From Mycolicibacterium sp. CR10 (GTDB lineage: Bacteria > Actinomycetota > Actinomycetes > Mycobacteriales > Mycobacteriaceae), in contig NZ_STGE01000012.1 of NCBI RefSeq assembly GCF_005222675.1, positions 163,473-227,472 on the forward strand: 64,000 nt of DNA, given 5' to 3'. Below the pieces are notes generated by a model, which was not told the origin of the DNA, made no database searches, and saw only the letters and a program-made list of their open reading frames with translations. Below are positions 1 through 8,314 of this stretch, piece after piece. The first letter of the stretch is position 1; each line of letters opens with the position of its first letter. Both the position numbers and the translations under genes were made by a program.

Positions 1-1854
1 CAGCACACCACGCGGGAGAACCTTGGCGGTGTAGGCCCGCTCGGAGGTCAGCGCCTTGGCGGTGCCGGCGGCGGAGGCGAGTTCCGTGACGACCGCCTTC
101 GACATGCCCTCGTGGTAGCACCGGCGCCGGAAGTAGCGCAGCGTCACCCTGTCGGACGAGACGTGATGCCGCACCCGGGCGTCCGGATCGAACATGATCC
201 GCGCCGAGGGATTCGCCGCGGCGATGCGGATACACAGCTCGGTCTCCTCACCACCGACGGGATGCGAGCCGACGCGGCCAACCTCCGACCGGAAACCACC
301 GACCTCGTCGAGCACCGAACGACGCATCGACATGTTGCAGCCCAGCGGGTTTCGCACCGCAGTCAGCGTGGTGGGCTGACCGACATAGCTGCAGCCGACC
401 ACCCAGTCGAACTCGGCCGGCATCCACGCGGGGCGGGCGCCGTCGGGCCACACCGGTGTCGCGTAGCCACCTACCCCCGCCACCCGGGCGTCGTCGTAGT
501 GCCGCATGAGCGCACTGGCCCAGCCGGGCTCAGCGGTGGCGTCGTCATCGAGGAACGCGACGACGTCGCCGTATGCCGCGGTGACACCCGCGTTCCTGGC
601 GCCGGACAGCCCACGCTCACGGTCACTCTCGATCACCATCACCCGGCCCCGGGCTCCGAATCGTTCTTGCGTCAGCGCGTACAGCTCGGGGCAGTGATCG
701 ATCACCACGATCACGTCGAGCGCCGCGAAGTCCTGCGCCAGAGCCGATTCCACCGCGCGGCACAGGTCGTCCCAACGTTGGGTGGTGTAGGCGCAGATGA
801 CCGTCGACAACGTCTCAGCTGCCGCCACGGCCGTCGCGCCCCCGCTCCCGCTCCCCTCCCCGCCGAAATGGCATTCCGGCAGGCCTCCACTCGCACTTTC
901 GCTGCTGGAATGCCATTTCGGCGGCGAGCTTGCGCGGCGGGTGCGTTGGGCCACCCGCCATTTCGTCACCCCGAACAGCGCCAGCCGCCGCAGTGTCTGC
1001 TCGTGGCAGCGCACCCGCCCACGCAGCATGTCGGCGCGGGACAGCTGCCACCGGGGATCGCGCTGCAGTGCGCTGTCGAACGCCAGCGACTGCGCCAGCT
1101 GGGTCCGCACCGACGTCAGCCCACTGATGGACCCGCCCCGCACCCGAAACGCCGCGTGCGCGGCCGGCACGCCGTAGAAGTCGCCGCAGCCCAGCAGGCG
1201 CACCCACAGGTCGAGGTCGCTCATGAACGGATAGTCGGCGGTGAAGCCACCGACCCGGTCGAAGTCGGCTTTGCGGAACATTCCCGCCAGCGGGGCACCG
1301 ACCGGATTGCACCCGCTGTGCACGATCCTGCGCACCGCACGCTGCGCCGCGACCCGTCCCTGCAGCCCGCCCAGACCGCGGGCGGCGACGATCACCTTGT
1401 CGTCGTCGTCGATGAAGTCGCACTTGGCGGAGACCAGCGAGACTTCCGGCATGGCCTCGAGCACCGCAGCCTGTGCCGCCAGGCACTCCGGCTTGAGGAT
1501 GTCGTCGGCGCACACCAGCTTGACGAACTCGCCGCGCGCGTGCCCGACAGCGAGGTTGAAGTTCTCGACGTAGGGCAGCGTGGCCGCGTTGCGCACGACC
1601 CGCAGCCGCGCGTCGTCGATGCCGGCGAGGATCTCGGCCGTCCCGTCGGAGCTGTTGTTGTCCACGACGACCACCTCGAAGTCGTCGTGGGTCTGCGCGA
1701 GAACGGAATCGAGCACCCGCTGCAGATACTCCTGCGCCTGATAGGCCGGGATGCACACCGACACTTTCGGCGCCGTGGTCTCGACGGGAGCGGGGGTGTC
1801 GCAGAAATCGCAGACCGTGTCTACGGCCGCCTTCGTGGCATCAGCAGTGGTCAT
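1..1854 (-). CDS. Two-domain family 2 glycosyltransferase, C-terminus cut by window edge
   Basis: An open frame runs from ATG at 1854 to the window edge with no stop, giving 618 visible codons. It holds two GT-A folds. Domain one begins VSVCIPAY (residues 31-38), with DNNSSDGT and a CADD metal site near 115. Domain two begins VICAYTT (about 352), with FLDDD near 434-438 and a GGEE(T) acceptor-side motif near 535. The linker (about 300-350) contains an in-frame palindromic repeat. It probably transfers two sugars of a surface glycan from nucleotide-sugar donors at the inner membrane face. The ATG overlaps the stop of the upstream methyltransferase by 4 bases, so it belongs to that operon. Donor and acceptor cannot be assigned. 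Confidence 0.85.
   Translation of the reverse strand, partial: MTTADATKAAVDTVCDFCDTPAPVETTAPKVSVCIPAYQAQEYLQRVLDSVLAQTHDDFEVVVVDNNSSDGTAEILAGIDDARLRVVRNAATLPYVENFNLAVGHARGEFVKLVCADDILKPECLAAQAAVLEAMPEVSLVSAKCDFIDDDDKVIVAARGLGGLQGRVAAQRAVRRIVHSGCNPVGAPLAGMFRKADFDRVGGFTADYPFMSDLDLWVRLLGCGDFYGVPAAHAAFRVRGGSISGLTSVRTQLAQSLAFDSALQRDPRWQLSRADMLRGRVRCHEQTLRRLALFGVTKWRVAQRTRRASSPPKWHSSSESASGGLPECHFGGEGSGSGGATAVAAAETLSTVICAYTTQRWDDLCRAVESALAQDFAALDVIVVIDHCPELYALTQERFGARGRVMVIESDRERGLSGARNAGVTAAYGDVVAFLDDDATAEPGWASALMRHYDDARVAGVGGYATPVWPDGARPAWMPAEFDWVVGCSYVGQPTTLTAVRNPLGCNMSMRRSVLDEVGGFRSEVGRVGSHPVGGEETELCIRIAAANPSARIMFDPDARVRHHVSSDRVTLRYFRRRCYHEGMSKAVVTELASAAGTAKALTSERAYTAKVLPRGVL
860..924. repeat. 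Palindromic repeat inside a coding sequence
   Basis: Perfect 18-nt inverted arms (CGCCGAAATGGCATTCC core) lie at 860-877 and 907-924, extending to 23 nt with one mismatch around a 19-nt loop. The element sits in frame in the linker between the two glycosyltransferase domains and adds no stop codon. The same core plus flanking bases recurs at 62915-62949, so this is a dispersed family and not just a local hairpin. Confidence 0.85.
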
Positions 1855-2930
1855 TTCCCGTGCGCCTTCCATCGACCTGCAAGTTCGGGATAGCGCGCCT
1901 CGACCTCGGGCAGCAGGTCGGCCAGTGTCAACAGCACCCGGTCGGGATCGGCCGCCAGAAGCTCGGCCGGTGACACGATCGGGATATCGGTGCCCGGCAT
2001 CCGCCTGCCCTGCTTGACCGGTGACCCGTCGGCGACCGCCGTGACCAGTCGCGTGGTGATGCCCGCGCGGCTGAACAGCGCGACCGCCTTCGACGCGGCG
2101 GCATAGGCGTACACCGTGTGCCCGGCGGCCGCCTCGTCCTCGAGCCACCCGCGCAGCTGGTCGACGTCGCGATCCGCCAGCTGCTGAAGGGATCTCAGGC
2201 CGTCGGCGGTCGTGATGCCCATGGCCTCCTCCTTCGCGAGCAGGCGCAGCACCGACTCGTCGGGCTTGACGTCGCCGTGCACCGCGGCCAGCAGCACCGT
2301 GCCGCCGTACAGGTCGAACTCCCACAGCGTGGCGATGCTCATCCCGACATCGCCGAGCAGCCGCGCCAGCGACGTCACCGAGTAGTAGGCGAAGTGTCCG
2401 TGGCGCAACGCATTCCACTGGCCCAGCTCGACGATCGTGACGATCGGCTGATACTGCAGCAGCAGCACCCCGCCGCGGCGGGTGGCTGCGGCACGCCGCT
2501 GGAACGAGCGTCGCTGATCAGGTTCGTGCATGATGCCGAAGCAGTCGAGCACCACGTCGGCGTCCTGGCCTGCCGAGGCGCTGAAGCCGTACTCGGTGAC
2601 CAGCGGCAACCAGCTGCCGCTGTGGGGGCTGTCGAACTCGAACACCGTGTCGCCCCGCAGCCAGCCGGCCGCGGCCACCTGCTTGACGGCGATCTCGGCC
2701 TGATCCCGCAGCGCCTGCGGCTCCAGACCGTGCATCTCCTCCTCGCCGGTGTCGTCGTCGGCCAGTTGCACCAGGCCGCAGGCACCGCACAGTTCGATGG
2801 CCAGGCTGTGGCACGCCTCGTCGGCGCCACCACCGTCGCCGGCTACCGGAAAGTGATCAGGCGCAGGAACATTCCCGAAATCCAACACCCGGTCGATCCC
2901 GGCGTGACCGCACCCCCGACACTCATTCAT
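1851..2930 (-). CDS. NovU/TylC3-type C-methyltransferase homologue with degraded active site
   Basis: A 359-aa protein with the family architecture: N-terminal CxxC...CxxC zinc module (CRGC, CGAC), a methyltransferase core and a C-terminal domain. Such enzymes C-methylate keto-deoxy-nucleotide sugars. Compared with the paralogue at 4508-5773, the SAM loop is altered (FDSPHSGSW against VASNDGYLL), a stretch after it is missing, and the YHEH catalytic segment reads RHGH, losing both Tyr and Glu. It may be inactive, structural or changed in chemistry. It starts at ATG 2930 after a GGGGA-like ribosome site, divergent from the RmlC-like gene, and overlaps the downstream glycosyltransferase by 4 bases. 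Confidence 0.75.
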   Translation of the reverse strand: MNECRGCGHAGIDRVLDFGNVPAPDHFPVAGDGGGADEACHSLAIELCGACGLVQLADDDTGEEEMHGLEPQALRDQAEIAVKQVAAAGWLRGDTVFEFDSPHSGSWLPLVTEYGFSASAGQDADVVLDCFGIMHEPDQRRSFQRRAAATRRGGVLLLQYQPIVTIVELGQWNALRHGHFAYYSVTSLARLLGDVGMSIATLWEFDLYGGTVLLAAVHGDVKPDESVLRLLAKEEAMGITTADGLRSLQQLADRDVDQLRGWLEDEAAAGHTVYAYAAASKAVALFSRAGITTRLVTAVADGSPVKQGRRMPGTDIPIVSPAELLAADPDRVLLTLADLLPEVEARYPELAGRWKAHGK

Positions 2931-2944
2931 GGCACCATTCCCCT

Positions 2945-3499
2945 ATGCGCATTGATGCGGCCGATCTGGTAGACGTTCTTGTTCTGACGCCGTCGCCCTT
3001 CCGGGACGACCGCGGCCTGTTCACGCGGACCTTCGACGCCGAACTGTTCGACGCCCACCTCGGGTCGCCGGGCCTGTCGGCGACGTTCCTCCAGGATTCG
3101 CAGTCGCGGTCGGTCCAGGGCGTCGTCCGCGGCATGCACGGACGCTCCGGGCGCGGCGAGGCCAAGCTGGTCCGCTGCGCCAACGGCGCCGTCCTCGACG
3201 TGCTGGTCGACATCCGCCGTCACTCCCCGACCTTCGGCCGGCAGCAGTCGTTCCTGCTCGACGACAACGACTTTCGGCACCTGTACGTCCCGCCGGGGTT
3301 CCTGCACGGATTCCAGGCGCTGACCCCCACGGCGGATGTCTGCTACCGCATCGACCGACCTCATGACCCCTCCGAGAACCTCGCGGTCGCACACGACGAC
3401 CCCGACCTGGCGATCGAGTGGCCCCTGCCCGTCACGATCATCTCGGCGCAGGACGCGCGCGCCCCGCGGTGGGCTGACGTCCTCATACAGCTGCCCTGA
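2945..3499 (+). CDS. RmlC-like dTDP-4-keto-sugar epimerase family protein
   Basis: A 184-aa cupin of the dTDP-4-dehydrorhamnose 3,5-epimerase family. FRDDRGLFTRTF near the N-terminus, RGMH (His65), AKLVR (Lys74), PPGFLHGF and DDPDLAIEWP are recognisable. Tyr134 fits one conserved Tyr, but the usual second Tyr six residues later is His140, and the RGLHYQ segment reads RGMHGR. Sugar specificity is therefore probably not plain rhamnose synthesis; single-centre epimerisation or another keto-sugar is possible. It is the only plus-strand gene in the sugar cluster, and its 3' end overlaps the convergent epimerase gene by 17 nt. Confidence 0.8.
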   Translation: MRIDAADLVDVLVLTPSPFRDDRGLFTRTFDAELFDAHLGSPGLSATFLQDSQSRSVQGVVRGMHGRSGRGEAKLVRCANGAVLDVLVDIRRHSPTFGRQQSFLLDDNDFRHLYVPPGFLHGFQALTPTADVCYRIDRPHDPSENLAVAHDDPDLAIEWPLPVTIISAQDARAPRWADVLIQLP

Positions 3500-4511
3500 C
3501 CCAGCGCATCGACTCGTCGAGCAGCTCGGCCGACCGCAGCCCGTCCAGATGGGCCAGCCGCGTGAACGTCTTCGCGAACGCCTCCCGGGTGAGGCCGAAC
3601 GACACGTACGCCTCGTACAGTTCGGCCGCTCCGTCACGCACCGACCAGGTGGCCTCGAATCCGAGAGCCTCCCGGTACTTCGAGAAGTCCACGCGGTAGG
3701 AGCGCGGGTCGGCCCCCGCCTCGCCGGTGATCACCAGCTGCGAGCACGGCACCACCCCGACGACGGTCTCCGCGATCTCGGCGACCGTCAGGTTGTTGGC
3801 TTCGGTCCCGACATTGAATGCGGCGCAATGGATCTTGTCCACCGGTGCCTCCAACGCGGTCAGGAACGCCGCGGCGATGTCCTCGGCATGCACCAGCGGA
3901 CGCCACGGGGTGCCGTCCGAGAGCACTCGGACCTCACCGCTGACGACGGCGTGCCCGACCAGGTTGTTGACGACGATGTCGCCACGCAGCCGGGGTGAGA
4001 AGCCGAACGCCGTGGCGTTGCGCAGGAACACCGGCGAAAACGAGTCGTCGGCGATCGCGGCGACGTCGTCCTCCACGCGGACCTTGCTCTCCGCGTACGG
4101 CGTCACCGGCCGCAGCGCGGCGTCCTCGGTCACCAGGTCGTCGCCGGCGGCCCCGTACACCGAACAGGTCGACGCGTACAGGAACCGGCGCACCCCCGCC
4201 TCTTTGGCCAGCCGGGCCAGCCGGACCGACGCGTGATGGTTGATGTCGTAGGTGATCTGCGGCGCCAGCGCACCCAGCGGGTCGTTCGACAGCGCCGCGA
4301 GATGCACGACGGCGTCGAAGCCGGCCAACTGCTCGACCGACACGTCGCGCAGGTCCTCCCGGATGCCCGGCGGGTCCTGGGGTTCGGGACCCAGCACGCA
4401 TTCGGCGAACAGGCCCGAGTCCAGGCCGGTGACGTCGTTGCCGGCCGCCGCCAGAACCGGCACCATCACGGTGCCGAGGTAGCCCTGATGGCCGGTGACA
4501 AGGACTTTCAT
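3483..4511 (-). CDS. NAD-dependent sugar epimerase/dehydratase (extended SDR)
   Basis: A 342-aa GalE-like protein starting MKVLVTGHQGYLG, with the glycine-rich Rossmann motif, a Ser in ASTCSVYG and the catalytic YAESK (Tyr-x3-Lys). It most likely epimerises, reduces or dehydrates a nucleotide sugar in this cluster. The start at 4511 overlaps the TGA of the upstream C-methyltransferase (ATGA), so the two are translationally coupled. A longer reading upstream is open but lies inside the methyltransferase gene. The substrate cannot be deduced. Family members next to RfbF-type cytidylyltransferases often act on CDP-sugars. Confidence 0.8.
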   Translation of the reverse strand: MKVLVTGHQGYLGTVMVPVLAAAGNDVTGLDSGLFAECVLGPEPQDPPGIREDLRDVSVEQLAGFDAVVHLAALSNDPLGALAPQITYDINHHASVRLARLAKEAGVRRFLYASTCSVYGAAGDDLVTEDAALRPVTPYAESKVRVEDDVAAIADDSFSPVFLRNATAFGFSPRLRGDIVVNNLVGHAVVSGEVRVLSDGTPWRPLVHAEDIAAAFLTALEAPVDKIHCAAFNVGTEANNLTVAEIAETVVGVVPCSQLVITGEAGADPRSYRVDFSKYREALGFEATWSVRDGAAELYEAYVSFGLTREAFAKTFTRLAHLDGLRSAELLDESMRWVRAAV

Positions 4512-5773
4512 GATGCCGCCCCCGCCCGGTTGAGGTGCTGGGCGGGGCGGATATCGGCGGTGTGCAGCTGCGGCAGCGGGTAGACGAGTTCGCCGCCCCA
4601 CTCGGCGACGTGGCTGAGCTGCGCGGTCAGCTCCGTCTCCAGGTTCCACGGCAGCACCACCACCACCTCGGGGCGATCGTCGTCGATCTGCGCCGGATCG
4701 TGGATCGGGATCCGGGTCCCCGGCGTGAAGCAGCCGTGCTTGTAGGGGTTGCGATCGACGGTGTACTCCATCAGGTCGCTGCGGATACCGCAGTAGTTGA
4801 GCAGGGTGTTGGCCTTGGCCGGCGCCCCGTACCCGACGACCCGCTTGCCTTTGACGCGGCAGTCGAGCAGGAAGGCCAGCAGCTCGTCACGGATCGCCTC
4901 GGTGCGGTGCTTCAGATCGAGATACCCGTCGACGCTGTGCAGTCCCGCGATCCGCTCCACACACAGCGCGTCGGTGACGCGGGTGCTCGGCCGGCCGCCG
5001 GCCGCCTCCGGCCGGGCCCACAGCCGCAGCGACCCGCCGTGGGTGTCGAGCATCTCCACATCGACGAGCGCCAGACCACCGACGGCCAACGCGTTCATCG
5101 CCGAAAGCACGGTGTAGTACTGGAAGTGCTCGTGATAGATGGTGTCGAACTGGCCGAGAGTCACCAGGTTCAGCGCGTAGTGCACCTCGATGCTGAGCCA
5201 CCCGTCATCGCTCATCAACCCCCGCAGCGCCTTGGTGAACCCGCGCAGATCCGGGATGTGGGCGTAGACGTTGTTGGCGACCACCAGATCGGCGGGCCCG
5301 TGCTCGGCACGGACCGCGGCGGCGGTCTCTTCGTTCAGGAACGCGGTGTGCGTGGGCACGCCGCGCTCCCGGGCCGCCGCGCCGACGTTGACCGAGGGCT
5401 CGATGCCCAGGCACGGAATTCCCTTGGCCTGCACGTGCTGAAGCAGGTAGCCGTCATTGCTGGCGACCTCGACCACCAGCGAGTCGGGCCCCAGACCGAG
5501 GCGGTTCGACGTCTCGGTGACGTAGCGCTGCGCATGCTGCACCCAGCTGTCCGAATACGAGGAGAAGTAGGCGTACTCGGTGAAGGTGTCCTCCGAGGTG
5601 ATCAGCGCGGGGATCTGCAGCAGCAGACAGGATTCGCACAGTCGCAGGTGCAGCGGATAGTTCGGCTCCGGCAGATCGAGCTGGTCCGCGGTCAGGAAGC
5701 TCTGCGACGGCGGGCTGGCGCCGAGGTCGAGGATGCTGACGAGACGGTCCGAATTGCACAGTCGGCATTGCAT
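4508..5773 (-). CDS. NovU/TylC3-type sugar C-methyltransferase
   Basis: A 421-aa class I SAM-dependent C-methyltransferase. It has N-terminal zinc ligands CRLC and CESC, SAM motif VVEVASNDGYLL, the catalytic TIYHEHFQYY segment and a C-terminal domain with VGYGAPAKANTLLNY. The family methylates C3 or C5 of 4-keto-deoxy-nucleotide sugars to make branched-chain sugars. All key residues lost in the 1851-2930 paralogue are kept here, so this is the likely active enzyme. It sits between the cytidylyltransferase (upstream) and the epimerase (downstream) in one minus-strand operon. Confidence 0.85.
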   Translation of the reverse strand: MQCRLCNSDRLVSILDLGASPPSQSFLTADQLDLPEPNYPLHLRLCESCLLLQIPALITSEDTFTEYAYFSSYSDSWVQHAQRYVTETSNRLGLGPDSLVVEVASNDGYLLQHVQAKGIPCLGIEPSVNVGAAARERGVPTHTAFLNEETAAAVRAEHGPADLVVANNVYAHIPDLRGFTKALRGLMSDDGWLSIEVHYALNLVTLGQFDTIYHEHFQYYTVLSAMNALAVGGLALVDVEMLDTHGGSLRLWARPEAAGGRPSTRVTDALCVERIAGLHSVDGYLDLKHRTEAIRDELLAFLLDCRVKGKRVVGYGAPAKANTLLNYCGIRSDLMEYTVDRNPYKHGCFTPGTRIPIHDPAQIDDDRPEVVVVLPWNLETELTAQLSHVAEWGGELVYPLPQLHTADIRPAQHLNRAGAAS

Positions 5774-5815
5774 TTTCAGGCTTCTTTCGTTGGCTGGATG
5801 GGGAGGCGGGCGGCG

Positions 5816-6595
5816 CTAGACGCGCTGGCCGGCCCAGATCTTCCACGGGGCTTTGTCGTTCTCCCACAGGTCATTCAGGTAGATCTTGTCCCACAGTGTG
5901 TCCATGCCCCGCCAGAAGCCGCTGTGCCGATAGGCCGACAGCTCCCCGTCGGCGGCGAGCTGCTGCAGCGGCGCCTGCTCGAAGACGGTGTCGTCGCCGT
6001 TGATGTAGTCGAGCACCGAGGGTTGCGCGACGAAGAAGCCGCCGCTGACCCAGCCGCCGTCACCGATCGGCTTCTCCTGGAACGAGACTCGATCGGCATC
6101 GAATTCGAGGGTGCCGTAGCGTGCCGGCGGCTGCACGGCGGTGACGGTGGCGACCGACCCCGACGCGCGGTGATGGTCGATCACGTCCCGGACATCGAGG
6201 TCGGTGACACCGTCGCCGTAGGTGAAGCAGAAGGTGTCGTCGCCGATGTAGCGCTTGGCCCGCAGCAGACGTCCGCCGGTCATCGTGTTGGCCCCGGTGT
6301 CGAGCAGCGTCACCGTCCACGGTTCGGTGTCGGAGTGGACGGTCGCGACCTTGTCGCTGGCGAGGTTGATCGTGATGTCGGAGGTGTGCAGGAAGTAGTT
6401 GGTGAAGTACTCCTTGATCATGTAGCCCTTGTAGCCGCAGAGGATGATGAAGTCGGTGATGCCCGCGGTCTCGTAGATCTTCATGATGTGCCAGATGATC
6501 GGTCGTCCCCCGATCTCGACCATCGGCTTGGGCCTGCTCTCGGATTCCTCACTGATGCGGGTGCCTCGCCCACCGGCGAGAATGACAGCTTTCAT
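5816..6595 (-). CDS. rfbF: Glucose-1-phosphate cytidylyltransferase
   Basis: A 259-aa sugar nucleotidyltransferase starting MKAVILAGGRGTRISEESE, followed by RPKPMVEIGGRPIIWHIMKIY, the signature of RfbF/DdhA enzymes that make CDP-glucose from CTP and glucose 1-phosphate. ATG 6595 is preceded by AGGAGC. CDP-glucose is the entry to CDP-linked deoxy and branched sugars, which suits the adjacent C-methyltransferase and epimerases. The next enzyme, CDP-glucose 4,6-dehydratase, is not visible in this window. The 220-nt upstream gap to the GT gene shows no clear gene. Confidence 0.9.
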   Translation of the reverse strand: MKAVILAGGRGTRISEESESRPKPMVEIGGRPIIWHIMKIYETAGITDFIILCGYKGYMIKEYFTNYFLHTSDITINLASDKVATVHSDTEPWTVTLLDTGANTMTGGRLLRAKRYIGDDTFCFTYGDGVTDLDVRDVIDHHRASGSVATVTAVQPPARYGTLEFDADRVSFQEKPIGDGGWVSGGFFVAQPSVLDYINGDDTVFEQAPLQQLAADGELSAYRHSGFWRGMDTLWDKIYLNDLWENDKAPWKIWAGQRV

Positions 6596-6775
6596 GGTGC
6601 GCTCCTGGATGATGAGAGTCCGCGACACTGCGGGTGTCGGCGGTGATGTGTTGTTCGTCAACGCTTTTCGGTCGACGAGGAACTCGACCGGCCGCGCGGA
6701 GTGCGCGGGTCGAGGAAGTAGGTCGAGCCGACCTGAGGGGGTAGGGCGGCTCGACGGTCCTTGCGGGGAAGGCCG

Positions 6776-7615
6776 CTACGAGGCCTGCGGGGCTGCCACC
6801 ACGGGGATCGGTTGCCCGGCGGTGGCGCCGCGTCGATTGGCGATGGCCTCCAGCAGGTGGCCCGACACGCCGGATCGGTGGCCGCGCAACACGGTCCGGA
6901 GCACCCTGATGCCGTCCCGGACGGCCCGCAGGTTCGACTTGCCATAGCGTCGCGGCATCTCCAGGCTCGGCACCTCGGCGATCCGCAGGCCGGCCTGCAT
7001 GGCCTGCACCGTCATCTCCGCCTCGATCTCGAACCCGGTCGCCGACAGTTGCAGCAGTTCCAGGTAGCGCCGGTGGAACGCACAGAACCCGTAGCACAGG
7101 TCGGTCAGGTCGGAGTCGTAGAGCGAGTTGAACACGGCCAGCAGGAATCGGTTGCCCAGCTTGCGGAATGGCGTGATGTCCAGTGAGCCGCCGCCGCCGA
7201 TGAAGCGGGATCCCTTGACGAAGTCGTAGCCGTTGCGCAGGAAATGCACATAGTGGCGGATCTCCTGGGGCGCCATGCTGCCGTCGGCGTCCATCATCAC
7301 GACGATGTCACCGGTGGCCGCCAGGAAGCCGGTGCGCAGCGCGCTGCCCTTGCCGACACCTTCCTGGGGCACCACCCGAATGTCGGGCCGGTACCGCAGC
7401 GCGGTGATCAGCGTGGCGTCGGTGGAGGCACCGTCCACCAGGATGATCTCGTCGATGTCATCGGTGATCTGCTCGAGAACCCACGCGACATTGCGGGCCT
7501 CGTTCCTGACCGGGATGACGAGGCTGACGGTCGATGTCGAACCGACGCCGTTCTTCGCGAGTGTGAGCTGAGTGCGCGAGCCGTTCACGGCCTCGCCTGT
7601 CGGTGAATCCCCCAT
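6776..7615 (-). CDS. GT2 glycosyltransferase, polyprenyl-phosphate sugar synthase type
   Basis: A 279-aa protein with one GT-A domain: VSLVIPVRNEARNV, LVDGASTDAT, GVGKGSALRTG, the metal motif MMDADGS and KGSRFIGGGGS. It resembles DPM1/GtrB-type enzymes that load a sugar on polyprenyl phosphate, but no C-terminal membrane pair is visible, so it is a short cytosolic form. It is probably the first gene of the minus-strand sugar operon, read from the AT-rich gap upstream. The start at 7615 is the longest option; the conserved domain begins about residue 29. Confidence 0.8.
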   Translation of the reverse strand: MGDSPTGEAVNGSRTQLTLAKNGVGSTSTVSLVIPVRNEARNVAWVLEQITDDIDEIILVDGASTDATLITALRYRPDIRVVPQEGVGKGSALRTGFLAATGDIVVMMDADGSMAPQEIRHYVHFLRNGYDFVKGSRFIGGGGSLDITPFRKLGNRFLLAVFNSLYDSDLTDLCYGFCAFHRRYLELLQLSATGFEIEAEMTVQAMQAGLRIAEVPSLEMPRRYGKSNLRAVRDGIRVLRTVLRGHRSGVSGHLLEAIANRRGATAGQPIPVVAAPQAS

Positions 7616-8314
7616 TGCCTGACCTTCTGTTCGCTCGAATGATGAGGCCGGCCCGTTGGCCGACCCGATAGTGTTCTGTGTTCCCCCGGAAGCGCTGCAG
7701 TCGATTCAAATCGTGCGGCTTAACGCAACTTTGGCAAAGGATCTGCGATTCAGATGGAACGCTACAGCCGCCCCTTTGTAGCTGTATGGCGCGGAACGCT
7801 ACCAGCGACTTAGCTAACTGGCAATCGGGATTTACGCCGGCGTCTAGAAATTAATTGCTAGGTGTGCTCGGTAATATGCTGGCGCTAACTAATGATCTTG
7901 TTTTGTACTGCTTAGCATCTCCCTCCGTGACATCTGTACGTAACTAAAACCGCCTTACCGTGCCATTTTGTGATGGCGCGGAGGCAATTCGGGCCAGCCC
8001 CCAGAAACCATTTCCCCTGCAATTCGCTATTGCGCCAGTGGCGAATGTCCATTGATCTTGGGTTGATCATGATTCGTAACTTCACCCGGTCGTGCACTTT
8101 CAGCAAACTTGCTCTCGGTACCCGCGTCGGCGAACTTTTGGCTGGTGTCCACCTCAAGATCACCGTCGAAGCGGATGTCGCCGGCCGTGTCGCACACACC
8201 GACGCGCCGCGCGGCCCCCCGACGAGGGCCCCCGAGGGCCCGTCGGGCCCCTCGCTGCCCAGCACACCGAACAGGCACCGACTCGGCCGTCGGCCGCTCC
8301 GTTACCGTGGGCCC
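7616..8314. other. Long AT-richer divergent intergenic region
   Basis: There is no convincing gene across about 700 nt between the glycosyltransferase (minus) and the lipoprotein (plus). Roughly 7690-7980 is clearly richer in A+T than the surroundings, with elements such as TCTAGAAATTAATTGCTAG near 7840-7860. It probably carries divergent promoters and could bind an AT-hook silencer such as Lsr2. A GC hairpin (CGAGGGCCC with a slightly bulged GGGCCCCTCG arm) lies at 8233-8254, upstream of the lipoprotein start. It has no T-tract and, in a divergent gap, is not a terminator. Confidence 0.6.

Noticed and set aside
112..1893. Long plus-strand open frame of nearly 600 codons
   Set aside because: Shadow of the minus-strand glycosyltransferase; its product is rich in Arg, His and Pro with no domain, while the opposite strand gives two clear GT2 domains.
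4535..6646. 703-codon plus-strand frame over the methyltransferase and cytidylyltransferase genes
   Set aside because: Antisense to two genes with full catalytic motifs; composition is that of a GC-rich third-position shadow.
8233..8254. GC hairpin as a terminator
   Set aside because: It lies in a divergent gap, upstream of the lipoprotein start and not at a transcript end, and has no T-tract.
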